Source: a virus
Reading direction: 5' to 3' (one strand)
DNA length: 20,405 nt
IMG/VR virus record: IMGVR_UViG_3300000553_001903
Location: 1 to 20,405 of that record
The position numbers were made by a program, and so were the translations under genes. Shown here in pieces: positions 6,654-13,168 of the stretch. Within the stretch, counting starts at the first letter, position 1, and every line of letters begins with the position of its first letter. The notes beneath the pieces were generated by a model. It ran no database searches. It was not told the origin of the DNA and saw only the letters and a program-made list of their open reading frames with translations.

Positions 6654-7288
6654 TTACATTAAAACTATATGATAAGCCTGAAATTGAAACTACAGAAATA
6701 GATGGGAAGCGTCATTACTTAACTCCCGATGGCGTATTCCCATCTGTTACTACTGTTCTTGGTAGTAAGCTAGACAAGAGCGGATTAGATGCTTGGCGTA
6801 AGAAGGTTGGTGAAGTAGAGGCCAATAAGATATCTACCCAAGCAGCCAACAGAGGAACAGCCATCCATGATATGGCTGAGAAGTACTTACTAGGTGAAGA
6901 TTACCGTAAGGGACAGATGCCAGTTAATCTGTTTACCTTCGCACCTATACGTGATGTATTAGATAAAAGAGTCACAACAGTATATGGATTAGAGTATCCA
7001 TTGTGGTCGAAGGAACTGAATACAGCTGGTAGAACTGACCTAATAGCTGACTTCGATGGTATACCAAGTATTGTTGACTTTAAAACATCCAGACGATTGA
7101 AGGAAGAGAAGCATATCGAAAGCTATTTCCTTCAGGCTACATGTTATGCTAGCATGGCCAACGAAAGACTACTTACAGACATTAAGCAAATAGCAATTGT
7201 TATTGCCGTAGATCATGAAGAACCACAGGTATTCGTTAAGAATACTGCTGATTACTTCGATAAGATGAGATTTATATTTACCTCCTAA
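6650..7288 (+). CDS. PD-(D/E)XK exonuclease (Cas4/MGME1-like)
   Basis: This 212-aa nuclease has the family order: SVTTVLG (32-38), the helix motif RGTAIHDMAEKYL (68-80), an acidic residue in GLEYPLW (E115), GRTDLIADFDG (D130) and IVDFKTSRR (D143, K145, the D-x-K core), then a QATCYASM helix near 162. These mark RecB-like single-strand exonucleases such as Cas4 and MGME1. I see no iron-sulfur cysteine cluster, so MGME1-like fits better. It probably acts in replication or recombination. It ends the PhoH operon, and a strong promoter follows. Confidence 0.88.
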   Translation: MITLKLYDKPEIETTEIDGKRHYLTPDGVFPSVTTVLGSKLDKSGLDAWRKKVGEVEANKISTQAANRGTAIHDMAEKYLLGEDYRKGQMPVNLFTFAPIRDVLDKRVTTVYGLEYPLWSKELNTAGRTDLIADFDGIPSIVDFKTSRRLKEEKHIESYFLQATCYASMANERLLTDIKQIAIVIAVDHEEPQVFVKNTADYFDKMRFIFTS

Positions 7289-7291
7289 ATT

Positions 7292-7354
7292 CTCCAATGA
7301 TATCAACGATATATTTTTCTTGACATTTTATTAGTACTGAGCTATACTGACAAT
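7292..7354 (+). promoter_or_regulatory. Early-type promoter, repeat copy P1
   Basis: TTGACA (7320-7325), 17-nt spacer, TATACT (7343-7348). An upstream block CTCCAATGATATCAACGATA begins 28 nt before the -35. The initial transcribed sequence is AATATGA at 7352. Three further copies with identical spacing are at 9002, 9758 and 11400. It drives the 7374 gene cluster. Confidence 0.85.
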
Positions 7355-7373
7355 ATGAATAGGAGAGAACAAA

Positions 7374-7724
7374 ATGTTTAATAGCCGTTTGATTAACGAA
7401 CTACGTCTTGAGATTGACGAACTGAAGAATAATAATTCTAGGCTAGTAAAGCAATTAGATTCTAAGGCTTTAGAGATCAACCATCTCACTGATAAAATTC
7501 ATGAACTAACAAGGAAGATGTATTATGATCATTTGAACTGTAGTATCATCATTGACTGGTCAAGCATTAATGTTGTAGCGGTAAGACGTATCAATTACTC
7601 TGTTACCAAGCTGACCTATGTGAAACCTGATGGCGACTACTCATACATTGATATTGAGTGCAATGAGGATATGCATGAGGCATTGTGCGATGAGTATACT
7701 GAATATTTGGATAGTAAGTCATGA
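7374..7724 (+). CDS. Coiled-coil small protein, function unknown
   Basis: This 116-aa protein has an N-terminal coiled coil of about 45 residues (LRLEIDELKNNNSRLVKQL...). A compact C-terminal half rich in beta residues follows, from about residue 55. It is the first gene after promoter P1, with SD AGGAGAG 7 nt before the ATG. Its stop overlaps the next start (ATGA). First-gene position after a strong host-type promoter suggests very early expression. No family recognised. Confidence 0.82.
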   Translation: MFNSRLINELRLEIDELKNNNSRLVKQLDSKALEINHLTDKIHELTRKMYYDHLNCSIIIDWSSINVVAVRRINYSVTKLTYVKPDGDYSYIDIECNEDMHEALCDEYTEYLDSKS

Positions 7725-7930
7725 ACGATAACGAGTATAGAGATAACTTAGAAGCTGTACTAGAGCAACTGAAGCTATTGAAGTATGGCGGAGTCAACCT
7801 ATCTGACCTGTCTACCAGACAAACCATGGAGTTATTTGGATTGATGGGTGTAGTTGAAGAAACACAAAAGAAGCTGGAAGAAACCTATAGTGGGTTTCCA
7901 GGCAATGTTATAATGATGGATAAGAAGTAA
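7721..7930 (+). CDS. Small helical protein, function unknown
   Basis: This 69-aa, mainly helical protein (NLEAVLEQLKLLK, then QTMELFGLMGVVEETQKKLEE) overlaps the previous stop (ATGA) and the next start (TAATG), so it is translated in a coupled chain. No motif is recognised. Charge pattern and length fit a small adaptor or inhibitor, but that is a guess. Confidence 0.75.
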   Translation: MNDNEYRDNLEAVLEQLKLLKYGGVNLSDLSTRQTMELFGLMGVVEETQKKLEETYSGFPGNVIMMDKK

Positions 7931-8208
7931 TGGATCGCTGTAGTGTATGTAAGTATGCTAGACCAATAGATGTCAATGTTAAGCTACTTAATACTATCAT
8001 CAAGAGTAAGCAAGAGATACTGGATGAGTATTGCAGTCGCCCGATACTAGAGCGTGACTTCTATATTGAAAAGATGTTTAATCTAGGCCTATCGCAGTTA
8101 AAGGATAAACTTAGAGAAGAAGAAATGATTGTATGTCATAGATTTCCTGATACTATAAAGAAAGATAAGACTGACTACTGTGGGGAGTTTCAACATGACA
8201 ATAGATGA
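7930..8208 (+). CDS. Small zinc-ribbon-like Cys protein
   Basis: This 92-aa protein has a CxxC pair (C4, C7), then C69 in VCHRFPD and C84 in DYCGEF. Such a CxxC ... C-x-RFP ... D-x-CGEF frame is recurrent in small phage proteins and suggests a four-cysteine zinc site brought together across a long helical middle. The first codon shares its A with the upstream TAA. Function unknown; protein or nucleic-acid binding is plausible. Confidence 0.8.
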   Translation: MDRCSVCKYARPIDVNVKLLNTIIKSKQEILDEYCSRPILERDFYIEKMFNLGLSQLKDKLREEEMIVCHRFPDTIKKDKTDYCGEFQHDNR

Positions 8209-8401
8209 TGTTGACTATGAAACTAAGCTAGTAGTTACTGAATGGGTAATGAAACATATAGTAGAACATGCAATTGAAGGTGGTAGCTATCGATATCTAA
8301 TCTATGAACGTCTAGGATTTGGACCTGATGCTTATGCACCATTATGCAATCATGGCCTTACTATTAGTAATGAGTTCAGTTTGAAAGATTACAATATCTA
8401 A
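8195..8401 (+). CDS. Small protein, function unknown
   Basis: This 68-aa protein starts at the ATG at 8195, chosen because GGGGAG lies 8 nt upstream. An in-frame GTG at 8180 is possible but lacks an SD. It overlaps the previous gene by 14 nt. The sequence has an amphipathic helix (VVTEWVMKHIVEHAIEGG) and a GFGPDAYAPLCNHGLTISNEF tail. Family not recognised. Confidence 0.72.
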   Translation: MTIDDVDYETKLVVTEWVMKHIVEHAIEGGSYRYLIYERLGFGPDAYAPLCNHGLTISNEFSLKDYNI

Positions 8402-8535
8402 TGAGTCAGTATACAAATACTAATGACCAAGCTGACCTGCGTGACCTATACATGCATATGAATACTAATGACCAGTCTGACCTGCGTGACCAGACTGACC
8501 AACAATACCAACTGTACCTAAGGAACCAACAATGA
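8401..8535 (+). CDS. Tiny protein made of tripeptide repeats
   Basis: This is a 44-codon ORF whose ATG shares one base with the upstream TAA and whose TGA overlaps the next ATG. The protein is built from xD(Q/L) triplets: NDQ-ADL-RDL, a spacer, then NDQ-SDL-RDQ-TDQ. At the DNA level TGACC recurs every 9 nt at 8424, 8433, 8442, 8469, 8478, 8487 and 8496. It has no SD of its own, so expression would rely on coupling. It may be a real peptide or an expanded DNA repeat that stays in frame. Confidence 0.5.
   Translation: MSQYTNTNDQADLRDLYMHMNTNDQSDLRDQTDQQYQLYLRNQQ
8424..8500 (+). repeat. 9-nt periodic repeat (TGACC core), with a larger duplication
   Basis: Seven TGACC cores lie on an exact 9-nt grid with one 27-nt gap. 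The two halves form a longer imperfect duplication: AATACTAATGACCA is followed by CTGACCTGCGTGACC in both. Slippage or local duplication would produce this. The period is a multiple of 3, so the frame is preserved. Confidence 0.85.
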
Positions 8536-8744
8536 CCAAGAAAGTATACAAAACAAACGTAAGCCTATCATTCTATACTGAAGTAAATGATCGTACTGAT
8601 ACAAATTGGAGTATGTCATTTGATGCGAGTGATACAACAGTAAATACAGTACTAGAAAAGGTGCAACTTATGCTACATGCACTCGGGTATATTACTGATG
8701 GACAAGTAGTACGTCTAGTAAGTGACTATGGATCTGATGACTGA
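8532..8744 (+). CDS. Small protein, function unknown
   Basis: This 70-aa protein with a likely beta-rich start (VYKTNVSLSFYTEV...WSMSFDAS) followed by a helix (VNTVLEKVQLMLHALGY) and an acidic end is the last gene of the P1 operon. It is followed by a repeat-rich gap and a terminator. SD AAGGAA lies 7 nt before the ATG. No family recognised. Confidence 0.75.
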   Translation: MTKKVYKTNVSLSFYTEVNDRTDTNWSMSFDASDTTVNTVLEKVQLMLHALGYITDGQVVRLVSDYGSDD

Positions 8745-8852
8745 TTACTATCGGTTACTCACTGATTACTCATTAGAATATCTATAACTCATTAGAATAT
8801 CTATAACTCATTAGTTATTCTAATCGATTTAAATCGAATTAAATTAAATCGA
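8740..8852. repeat. AT-rich gap with 19-nt tandem repeat and palindrome
   Basis: The intergenic stretch after 8744 holds a 10-mer ACTGATTACT twice (8740, 8761). A 19-nt unit, ACTCATTAGAATATCTATA, follows in two full copies (8768-8786, 8787-8805) plus 9 nt of a third. Next are a perfect 14-nt palindrome TCGATTTAAATCGA (8824-8837) and another AAATCGA nearby. No gene is seen. A protein-binding or replication-initiation site is possible, but nothing proves it. Confidence 0.8.
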
Positions 8853-8862
8853 AGCGATGTGG

Positions 8863-8896
8863 AGTCTCTGCCAATTGAGTTTGGCGGGGACTTTTT
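8863..8896 (+). terminator. Strong rho-independent terminator
   Basis: A 12-bp stem, AGTCTCTGCCAA paired with TTGGCGGGGACT (two G-U pairs), closes a 6-nt loop and is followed by a run of T. It ends the P1 operon. Between it and promoter P2 (8897-9001) I see no gene. Confidence 0.88.
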
Positions 8897-9001
8897 CAGA
8901 TCAATGGCTTATGGGCGATTGTTAATGTGAAAAATAGTTTATTCGAGTAGTAACATTTATTATCGAGTGAAATCAATGGGTTAGCACACACGATCAAAAA
9001 A

Positions 9002-9064
9002 CTCCAGTGATATCAGTGTCTCTTTTTTCTTGACATTATAAGAAATCTCCGCTATAGTGATAAT
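9002..9064 (+). promoter_or_regulatory. Early-type promoter, repeat copy P2
   Basis: TTGACA (9030-9035), 17-nt spacer, TATAGT (9053-9058). The upstream CTCCAGTGATATCA block is present. AATATGATGA follows the -10 at the same offset as in P1 and P4. The 20 nt from 8995 on (CAAAAAACTCCAGTGATATC) also occur identically before P4. Confidence 0.85.
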
Positions 9065-9091
9065 ATGATGATTGATGAAAAAGGAAACGAA

Positions 9092-9313
9092 ATGAAAATG
9101 ACTATGTCCCAGGCACTAGCCTTACTCGCGTCAGCTAAATTTGAACCATTTACTGACTCTGACTGGCATGCGTTCTCTGGTTGTGATTCCGCCGACCCCA
9201 TGATTTACTATGATGAGGTCGCAGGATTGACTATTATCCATGATGGTGAAGTAATTGACTTTATCGATGATGATGGTGAATCTATAGCTCAACTTAAATT
9301 AACAACTAACTGA
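9092..9313 (+). CDS. Small acidic protein, function unknown
   Basis: This 73-aa protein starts at ATG 9092, preceded by AAAAAGGAAA. The earlier in-frame ATG at 9065 sits about at the expected transcription start and would be leaderless. The protein is acidic, with a helical start (MTMSQALALLASAKF) and a beta-rich C-terminal half (MIYYDEVAGLTIIHDGEVIDFIDDDGE). It is first in the P2 operon. No family recognised. Confidence 0.75.
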   Translation: MKMTMSQALALLASAKFEPFTDSDWHAFSGCDSADPMIYYDEVAGLTIIHDGEVIDFIDDDGESIAQLKLTTN

Positions 9314-9325
9314 GGATTATATACT

Positions 9326-9694
9326 ATGTCAACACGTTCAATGGTCGCTTTCGATAATACATCTGAAGTAGTTTCTATGCGAGTCCACTTTGATGGATAT
9401 CTATCTGGAGTAGGACATACTTTGCTCCATGATTATACTACTGTCGACAAAGTAGAAGATCTGATGGAATGTGGATATGTATCTTCACTGGAAACAGCGA
9501 TTGAATATATGCCAAACGATGCAAATGAACGGCCAGTAGTTCATAATAACATCAAAGAATTGATTGCTGAGTTTAAAGCATCAGATGCTGAGTTTCTGTA
9601 TCTATTCAATGGATATGGATGGGAATACATGAAATGGGATATGAATCAGCTTTTGTTGCTTGTTCCGTCTGATGTGGATCGGTTCAAAAAATAA
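9326..9694 (+). CDS. Conserved small phage protein with MSTRS...FDGY pattern
   Basis: This 122-aa protein begins MSTRSMVAFDN and has VHFDGYLSGVGHTLLHDY around 20-37. That pattern recurs in a widespread small phage family of unknown function (MSTRS.IAF ... WDGY ... G..L..HY). The C-terminal half has FLYLFNGYGWEYMKWD. SD GAGGAT lies upstream. It is second and last in the P2 operon. Confidence 0.8.
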   Translation: MSTRSMVAFDNTSEVVSMRVHFDGYLSGVGHTLLHDYTTVDKVEDLMECGYVSSLETAIEYMPNDANERPVVHNNIKELIAEFKASDAEFLYLFNGYGWEYMKWDMNQLLLLVPSDVDRFKK

Positions 9695-9757
9695 TTTCAC
9701 AAACAACGATTTTTATTACCTAATCATTGCAATGCCTTATGAGAACGGAGCTAAAAA

Positions 9758-9818
9758 CTCCAATGATATCAACGATACATTTTTCTTGACATTATAACAA
9801 ATCTCAGCTATGATGAAT
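9758..9818 (+). promoter_or_regulatory. Early-type promoter, repeat copy P3
   Basis: TTGACA (9786-9791), 17-nt spacer, TATGAT (9809-9814). The upstream block CTCCAATGATATCAACGATA starts 28 nt before the -35. Unlike the other copies, the sequence after the -10 is GAATTATAAG rather than an AATATGA start. Confidence 0.83.
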
Positions 9819-9844
9819 TATAAGTTGATGAAAAGGAAGTTTGA

Positions 9845-9979
9845 ATGTTTAAGTCTCTCGAGTCCCTCGCCGCTGGCGCCGATATCGTTTTCTTTGTGTA
9901 CGCCCCATGGATAGAGATGGGCTTTGGGCTTCTGGCTCTCTTTGCAATATACGAATTTTTCTTTGTGAAAGGCAACTAA
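9845..9979 (+). CDS. Small single-span membrane protein
   Basis: This 44-aa protein has a short N-terminal head, then a hydrophobic stretch (IVFFVYAPWIEMGFGLLALFAIYEFFF) that could form one long or two short membrane segments, and a KGN end. It is first after promoter P3, with SD AAGGAAG 6 nt before the ATG. A small phage membrane protein expressed early could act on the host envelope or in superinfection exclusion, which is inference only. Confidence 0.72.
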   Translation: MFKSLESLAAGADIVFFVYAPWIEMGFGLLALFAIYEFFFVKGN

Positions 9980-9980
9980 T

Positions 9981-10262
9981 ATGCGTGGTATGGATCTTAT
10001 TATATCGGATGCGAACGGCATCTATATCCCGAAGATCTTCGCTGATGGATACGAGTGGGAAGGCATCTCAGAAGAGGATCGTACGATTCTTAGAAGTGGG
10101 CCCGAACACGAGCACTACTGGGAAGCTTGGGATGATGTGATCTCGACTGCTCGTTTCACGGATCAGCACGGATACGTGTGGCAGTTATATCAGGATGGTG
10201 ATCTGTTCGCTGCCTGTTACGAATTAATTGATGAAGGACGAGAGGAGCAGTTCTATGACTAA
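9981..10262 (+). CDS. Small conserved-looking phage protein (DANGIYIP)
   Basis: This 93-aa acidic protein has the segment SDANGIYIPKIFADGYEW near the N-terminus and a C-terminal YVWQLYQDGDLFAACYELI. This layout resembles a family seen in many phage early regions, but I can give no function. It starts 1 nt after the previous stop and overlaps the next gene by 8 nt. Confidence 0.8.
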   Translation: MRGMDLIISDANGIYIPKIFADGYEWEGISEEDRTILRSGPEHEHYWEAWDDVISTARFTDQHGYVWQLYQDGDLFAACYELIDEGREEQFYD

Positions 10263-10446
10263 CTCATTCATAATCACAGAGGTAGATCCTACCTATAGCA
10301 CACAGTTTCCGATTGCTGTCTTCGATAATGAGGACGAGGCTATCCATGCTCGTCAGTGGGCTACCAAGCGCATGACAGAGGAAGCTGCTGACCGTGGGGT
10401 CTATTATAAGATCACCGAGTTCAAAACCAACAAACTCTATCACTAA
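10255..10446 (+). CDS. Small protein, function unknown
   Basis: This 63-aa protein starts at ATG 10255 (GAGGAG 7 nt upstream), inside the end of the previous gene. An earlier in-frame start at 10228 has no good SD. The pattern is FIITEVDPTYSTQFPIAVFDNEDEA followed by a helix with WATKRM, giving a beta-alpha look. No family recognised. Confidence 0.75.
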   Translation: MTNSFIITEVDPTYSTQFPIAVFDNEDEAIHARQWATKRMTEEAADRGVYYKITEFKTNKLYH

Positions 10447-10457
10447 GGAAAATGCAA

Positions 10458-10724
10458 ATGACTGATATTCACACCACTCTCCAATTCGTTTCGCTCGATG
10501 CAACCCATGACGATCTGAATCGTGTTATCGCAGCCATCAAATATCGTCGTGAGGAATTGGCACGCAAAGCCAAGCGTGCTCTTGATGTCGGCCAGAAGGT
10601 CAAATTCTCCTCTCGTAATACCACCTATCAGGGTGTCATCAAGTCCATCAAGGTGAAGAAAGCGATCGTCGACTGTGGCATCAGTAAGTACAACGTTCCA
10701 CTCTCGATGTTGGAAGCTGCATAA
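10458..10724 (+). CDS. Small KOW/SH3-like protein
   Basis: This 88-aa protein has a helical first half (DLNRVIAAIKYRREELARKAK). Its C-terminal half, VGQKVKF...YQGVIKSIKVKKAIVDCG...YNVPLSMLEAA, reads as a KOW-like small barrel, a fold used for RNA or protein contact in NusG-type and ribosomal proteins. I chose ATG 10458 over 10452 for SD spacing (AAGGAAA). It is last in the P3 operon before a 64-nt gap with no visible element. Confidence 0.78.
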   Translation: MTDIHTTLQFVSLDATHDDLNRVIAAIKYRREELARKAKRALDVGQKVKFSSRNTTYQGVIKSIKVKKAIVDCGISKYNVPLSMLEAA

Positions 10725-10788
10725 CATTTCTCTTTACTACTCCACTGAATTACGTTATTAATCATATATGTGAACAGGAACTAATAGT

Positions 10789-11244
10789 ATGACAAAGACC
10801 ATCACCAAGAAACAGCGTATCATCGACTGCATGGTTAAGCATCAGAAGCTGTCCTATCTCGAGGTATGTCAGAAGCTGACCGAAGAGGTAGAGATCCCCT
10901 TTGAGGAATCACGTAAGGCATATTGCTCGTTTCTCCGTAAGGGTTGGGCTCCAGGGAAGCTGGATAAGCCAGCCAAGACTACGAAGCCAGCGAAGCCAGT
11001 GAAGGCATCTAAGGAAGTCAAGGGCAAGTCTCAGATCGAGAAGCTATTGGCTGGTACCGAGAAGCTGACACAGCGTGGTAACGATGTCATTAAGCAGCGT
11101 AATCTCGACACCATGAAGGCAGTATCCACAGCCGATCAGAAGCGTCGACGCGAGTTGGCGGACTTCGAGATGGCTCTGCAGGAAGAAATCGATTCCCGTA
11201 CGCTGGTGCCGAAATTCCTTCACAAAGAACTGGGTCTCCTCTAA
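10789..11244 (+). CDS. Basic protein with Lys/Pro/Ala-rich linker
   Basis: This 151-aa protein has an N-terminal helical domain (residues 1-55, possibly winged-helix: KKQRIIDCMVKHQKLSYLEVCQKL). A low-complexity linker with KPAK repeats (about 60-80) follows, then a C-terminal charged coil. The KPAK linker recalls histone-H1-like tails, so DNA or RNA binding is plausible. Its stop overlaps the next start (TAATG). GC content is visibly higher than in the first 9 kb. Confidence 0.78.
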   Translation: MTKTITKKQRIIDCMVKHQKLSYLEVCQKLTEEVEIPFEESRKAYCSFLRKGWAPGKLDKPAKTTKPAKPVKASKEVKGKSQIEKLLAGTEKLTQRGNDVIKQRNLDTMKAVSTADQKRRRELADFEMALQEEIDSRTLVPKFLHKELGLL

Positions 11245-11408
11245 TGGAGTTATTGAAGCTGGTGTCAGCCTACTGTCGGTCAAGGAATCTGGACTATAAC
11301 CAGTATCTGAGTGGGCTGTTCGGTGGGCTGACGCCTGAGAATATCCCACCTCAATTCATCGAAAAACAGTATCGATATCATCTGGAGTGGATCAAAAAAC
11401 TCCAGTGA
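11244..11408 (+). CDS. Small protein running into promoter P4
   Basis: This 54-aa protein starts in the TAATG overlap of the previous gene. Its last codons (KKLQ, stop) are formed by the AAAAAACTCCAGTGA block of promoter P4, so coding sequence and promoter upstream element coincide. The middle is SRNLDYNQYLSGLFGGLTPENIPPQF. No family recognised. Confidence 0.65.
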   Translation: MELLKLVSAYCRSRNLDYNQYLSGLFGGLTPENIPPQFIEKQYRYHLEWIKKLQ

Positions 11409-11462
11409 TATCAACGATACTTTTTTCTTGACATTATAATAAAAGTAGGTTATACTCTTAAT
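11400..11462 (+). promoter_or_regulatory. Early-type promoter, repeat copy P4
   Basis: TTGACA (11428-11433), 17-nt spacer, TATACT (11451-11456). The upstream block CTCCAGTGATATCAACGATA is at the same offset as in the other copies. AATATGATGATG follows at 11460. It overlaps the end of the upstream small gene. Confidence 0.86.
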
Positions 11463-11489
11463 ATGATGATGATTAAGGGAAATGAATCA

Positions 11490-11678
11490 ATGACATATTA
11501 CGTTCTTGTATTCCACGATAAGGGCAATCTTGTGATGTTCGATAAGCCGATGATTTGGGATAATCGTGCTGGTGCTATTGAATACGCCGAAGTCCAGCTG
11601 ACATATGATTCAGGACTCGATTATAATATCCACGAATGTGTTTTATTCTCATCCCCGAAAGAGGTAGCAAATGATTAA
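11490..11678 (+). CDS. Small protein, function unknown
   Basis: This 62-aa protein starts at ATG 11490, with AAGGGA 9 nt upstream. The in-frame ATGs from 11463 lie at the expected transcription start and lack an SD. The sequence MTYYVLVFHDKGNLVMFDKP...AIEYAEVQLTYDSGL suggests an alpha/beta mini-domain. It is first in the P4 operon and overlaps the next gene by 8 nt. Confidence 0.75.
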   Translation: MTYYVLVFHDKGNLVMFDKPMIWDNRAGAIEYAEVQLTYDSGLDYNIHECVLFSSPKEVAND

Positions 11679-11958
11679 GTTAGACAACTACGACTTCGAA
11701 AACACTGCCAAGGCGGTATTCGCTATGAATCCATCCGTGCGTGACATGTTCGATGATTGGGAAGGTCTCTGTTCCTATATGGAGTCATTGGCTTATATGC
11801 ATATGGAAGGCACGAACAGCCTCTCGACTGCTGGCTTTCAGCTGACTGCATTCCCTATTGGTGATGACCGCATGGTTCGCGCCAGTGTCTCAGGCTACAC
11901 TGCACTGAAGTATGTCGAGACTGTGCAGGCTATGCAATTTATGATGGCTGCAGCATGA
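11671..11958 (+). CDS. Small protein, function unknown
   Basis: This 95-aa acidic protein has FENTAKAVFAMNPSVRDMFDDWEGLCSYMESLAYMH, a helical region, then a beta-like TAGFQLTAFPIGDDRMVRASVSGYTALKYVE. SD AAGAGG lies upstream. Its stop overlaps the next start (ATGA). No family recognised. Confidence 0.78.
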   Translation: MIKLDNYDFENTAKAVFAMNPSVRDMFDDWEGLCSYMESLAYMHMEGTNSLSTAGFQLTAFPIGDDRMVRASVSGYTALKYVETVQAMQFMMAAA

Positions 11959-12137
11959 AGAAGTACGTTACATATTATCCCGAAGTCGAGCTGAAAAATC
12001 TAGGTCTCTTCGCACCGATGGTCGTCTATAATCCAGGTGTACGGAGAAACATGTTCAATGATCCCATTTCCCCTTCGGCTAGTGTCATGCTGATCATTGG
12101 CCCTGAGGATTGGGATGCTCCCGAAAAATATGAATAA
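11955..12137 (+). CDS. Small protein, function unknown
   Basis: This 60-aa protein is rich in proline and aromatic residues (YVTYYPEVELKNLGLFAPMVVYNPGV), with an acidic C-terminus (GPEDWDAPEKYE). It is coupled to the previous gene by ATGA and is last in the P4 operon. A new promoter region follows. No family recognised. Confidence 0.72.
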   Translation: MKKYVTYYPEVELKNLGLFAPMVVYNPGVRRNMFNDPISPSASVMLIIGPEDWDAPEKYE

Positions 12138-12144
12138 AAAACAG

Positions 12145-12180
12145 TTTACTTATTTCGAAAACAGACGTAATATTATAATA
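12145..12180 (+). promoter_or_regulatory. Diverged promoter relative P5
   Basis: TTTACT (12145-12150), 17-nt spacer, TAATAT (12168-12173), then AATATGATGA starting 9 nt after the -10 start, the same offset as in P1, P2 and P4. The CTCCA...TGATATCA upstream block is absent. It lies before the DUF932 gene. Confidence 0.6.
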
Positions 12181-12208
12181 TGATGAACGGCCAAAACAGG
12201 AGATTCCA

Positions 12209-13168
12209 ATGGCTCATAATATTGAAATGATTAATGGCAAGGCACAAATGGCATATTCTGGTGCTGTTCCGTGGCATGGTCTTGGTACTGCAGTTCCAGC
12301 CGACTTGAGTCCTGAACAGATGCTCGAGGCTGCTGGTCTTAATTGGGGTGTTCAGAAGATCCCTGCTTTCGCGACTATCGCTGGTGAACAGGTTGCCATT
12401 GGTCAGTCAGCATTGGTTCGTTCTATGGATGATCAGATCCTCGATATCGTTTCTGATGACTGGAATCCCGTACAGAATCAGGAAGCATTCGAATTCTTCA
12501 ACGACTTCGTGGCAGCTGGTGATATGGAAATGCATACAGCTGGTTCGCTTCAGGACGGTAAGATCGTCTGGGGATTGGCCAAGGTGAAGGAATCATTCGA
12601 ACTCTTTAAGGGTGACAAGATCGATTCATATCTTCTCTTCTCTAACTTCCATAAGTACGGCTATTCCACCGACGTTCGTTTCACACCTATCCGTGTCGTC
12701 TGCAATAACACCCTGACGCTTTCATTGAACAGCAAGGTCGAGCGGATGGCAAAGATCTCTCACCGTAAGGTCTTCAATGGCGATAATGTCAAGGAGATGT
12801 TGGGTGTGGCGAAGGACAAGCTGGCCACCTATAAGGAAATGGCACAGTTCCTTGGTTCGAAGCGGTATACAGATGAGAACATCGTCGAGTACTTCTGTCG
12901 CGTATTCCCTGTTTCTGGTTCTAATGAAAACAAGAAGAAGGAAGTCTCCAAGAACGCCGATCTGGCTATGGGTGCTTTGTTCAATCAGCCAGGAACTGAG
13001 TATGCTACGGGGACGTGGTGGCAAGCATTCAATGCTGTAACTTATGTGACGGATCACCTTGCTGGTCGTAACGCTGACAATCGTCTTCAGTCAGCTTGGT
13101 ATGGTTATCATAAGGGTGTTAAGACGAAGGCATTGGAAACAGCTATTGAATACGCGGAGGCTGCGTGA
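12209..13168 (+). CDS. DUF932 (phage/plasmid-like TIGR03299) protein
   Basis: This 319-aa protein starts MAHNIEMINGKAQMAYSGAVPWHGLGTAV, the characteristic N-terminus of the DUF932 / TIGR03299 family (WHGLG). Further family marks are DDWNPVQNQEAFEFFNDF (about 84-101) and TPIRVVCNNTLTLSL (about 158-172). The family is common on phages and plasmids; its biochemical role is not established to my knowledge. SD CAGGAGAT lies 8 nt upstream. It is the largest gene of the early-type region and follows its own promoter, so it is probably made in quantity. Confidence 0.9.
   Translation: MAHNIEMINGKAQMAYSGAVPWHGLGTAVPADLSPEQMLEAAGLNWGVQKIPAFATIAGEQVAIGQSALVRSMDDQILDIVSDDWNPVQNQEAFEFFNDFVAAGDMEMHTAGSLQDGKIVWGLAKVKESFELFKGDKIDSYLLFSNFHKYGYSTDVRFTPIRVVCNNTLTLSLNSKVERMAKISHRKVFNGDNVKEMLGVAKDKLATYKEMAQFLGSKRYTDENIVEYFCRVFPVSGSNENKKKEVSKNADLAMGALFNQPGTEYATGTWWQAFNAVTYVTDHLAGRNADNRLQSAWYGYHKGVKTKALETAIEYAEAA

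Noticed and set aside
8768-8814. CRISPR array
   Set aside because: Copies are directly adjacent without spacers and number only 2.5; this is a tandem repeat.
9065-9091. ATG at 9065 as gene start
   Set aside because: It lies about at the transcription start of promoter P2 and has no SD; ATG 9092 has AAAAAGGAAA. The same argument rejects 11463 in favour of 11490.
12174-12179. TATAAT as the -10 box before DUF932
   Set aside because: It would leave a 23-nt spacer to the nearest -35; TAATAT at 12168 has 17 nt and the family offset to AATATGATGA.
12722-13057. Minus-strand 111-aa ORF inside DUF932
   Set aside because: It is an antisense shadow of a family-confirmed gene.
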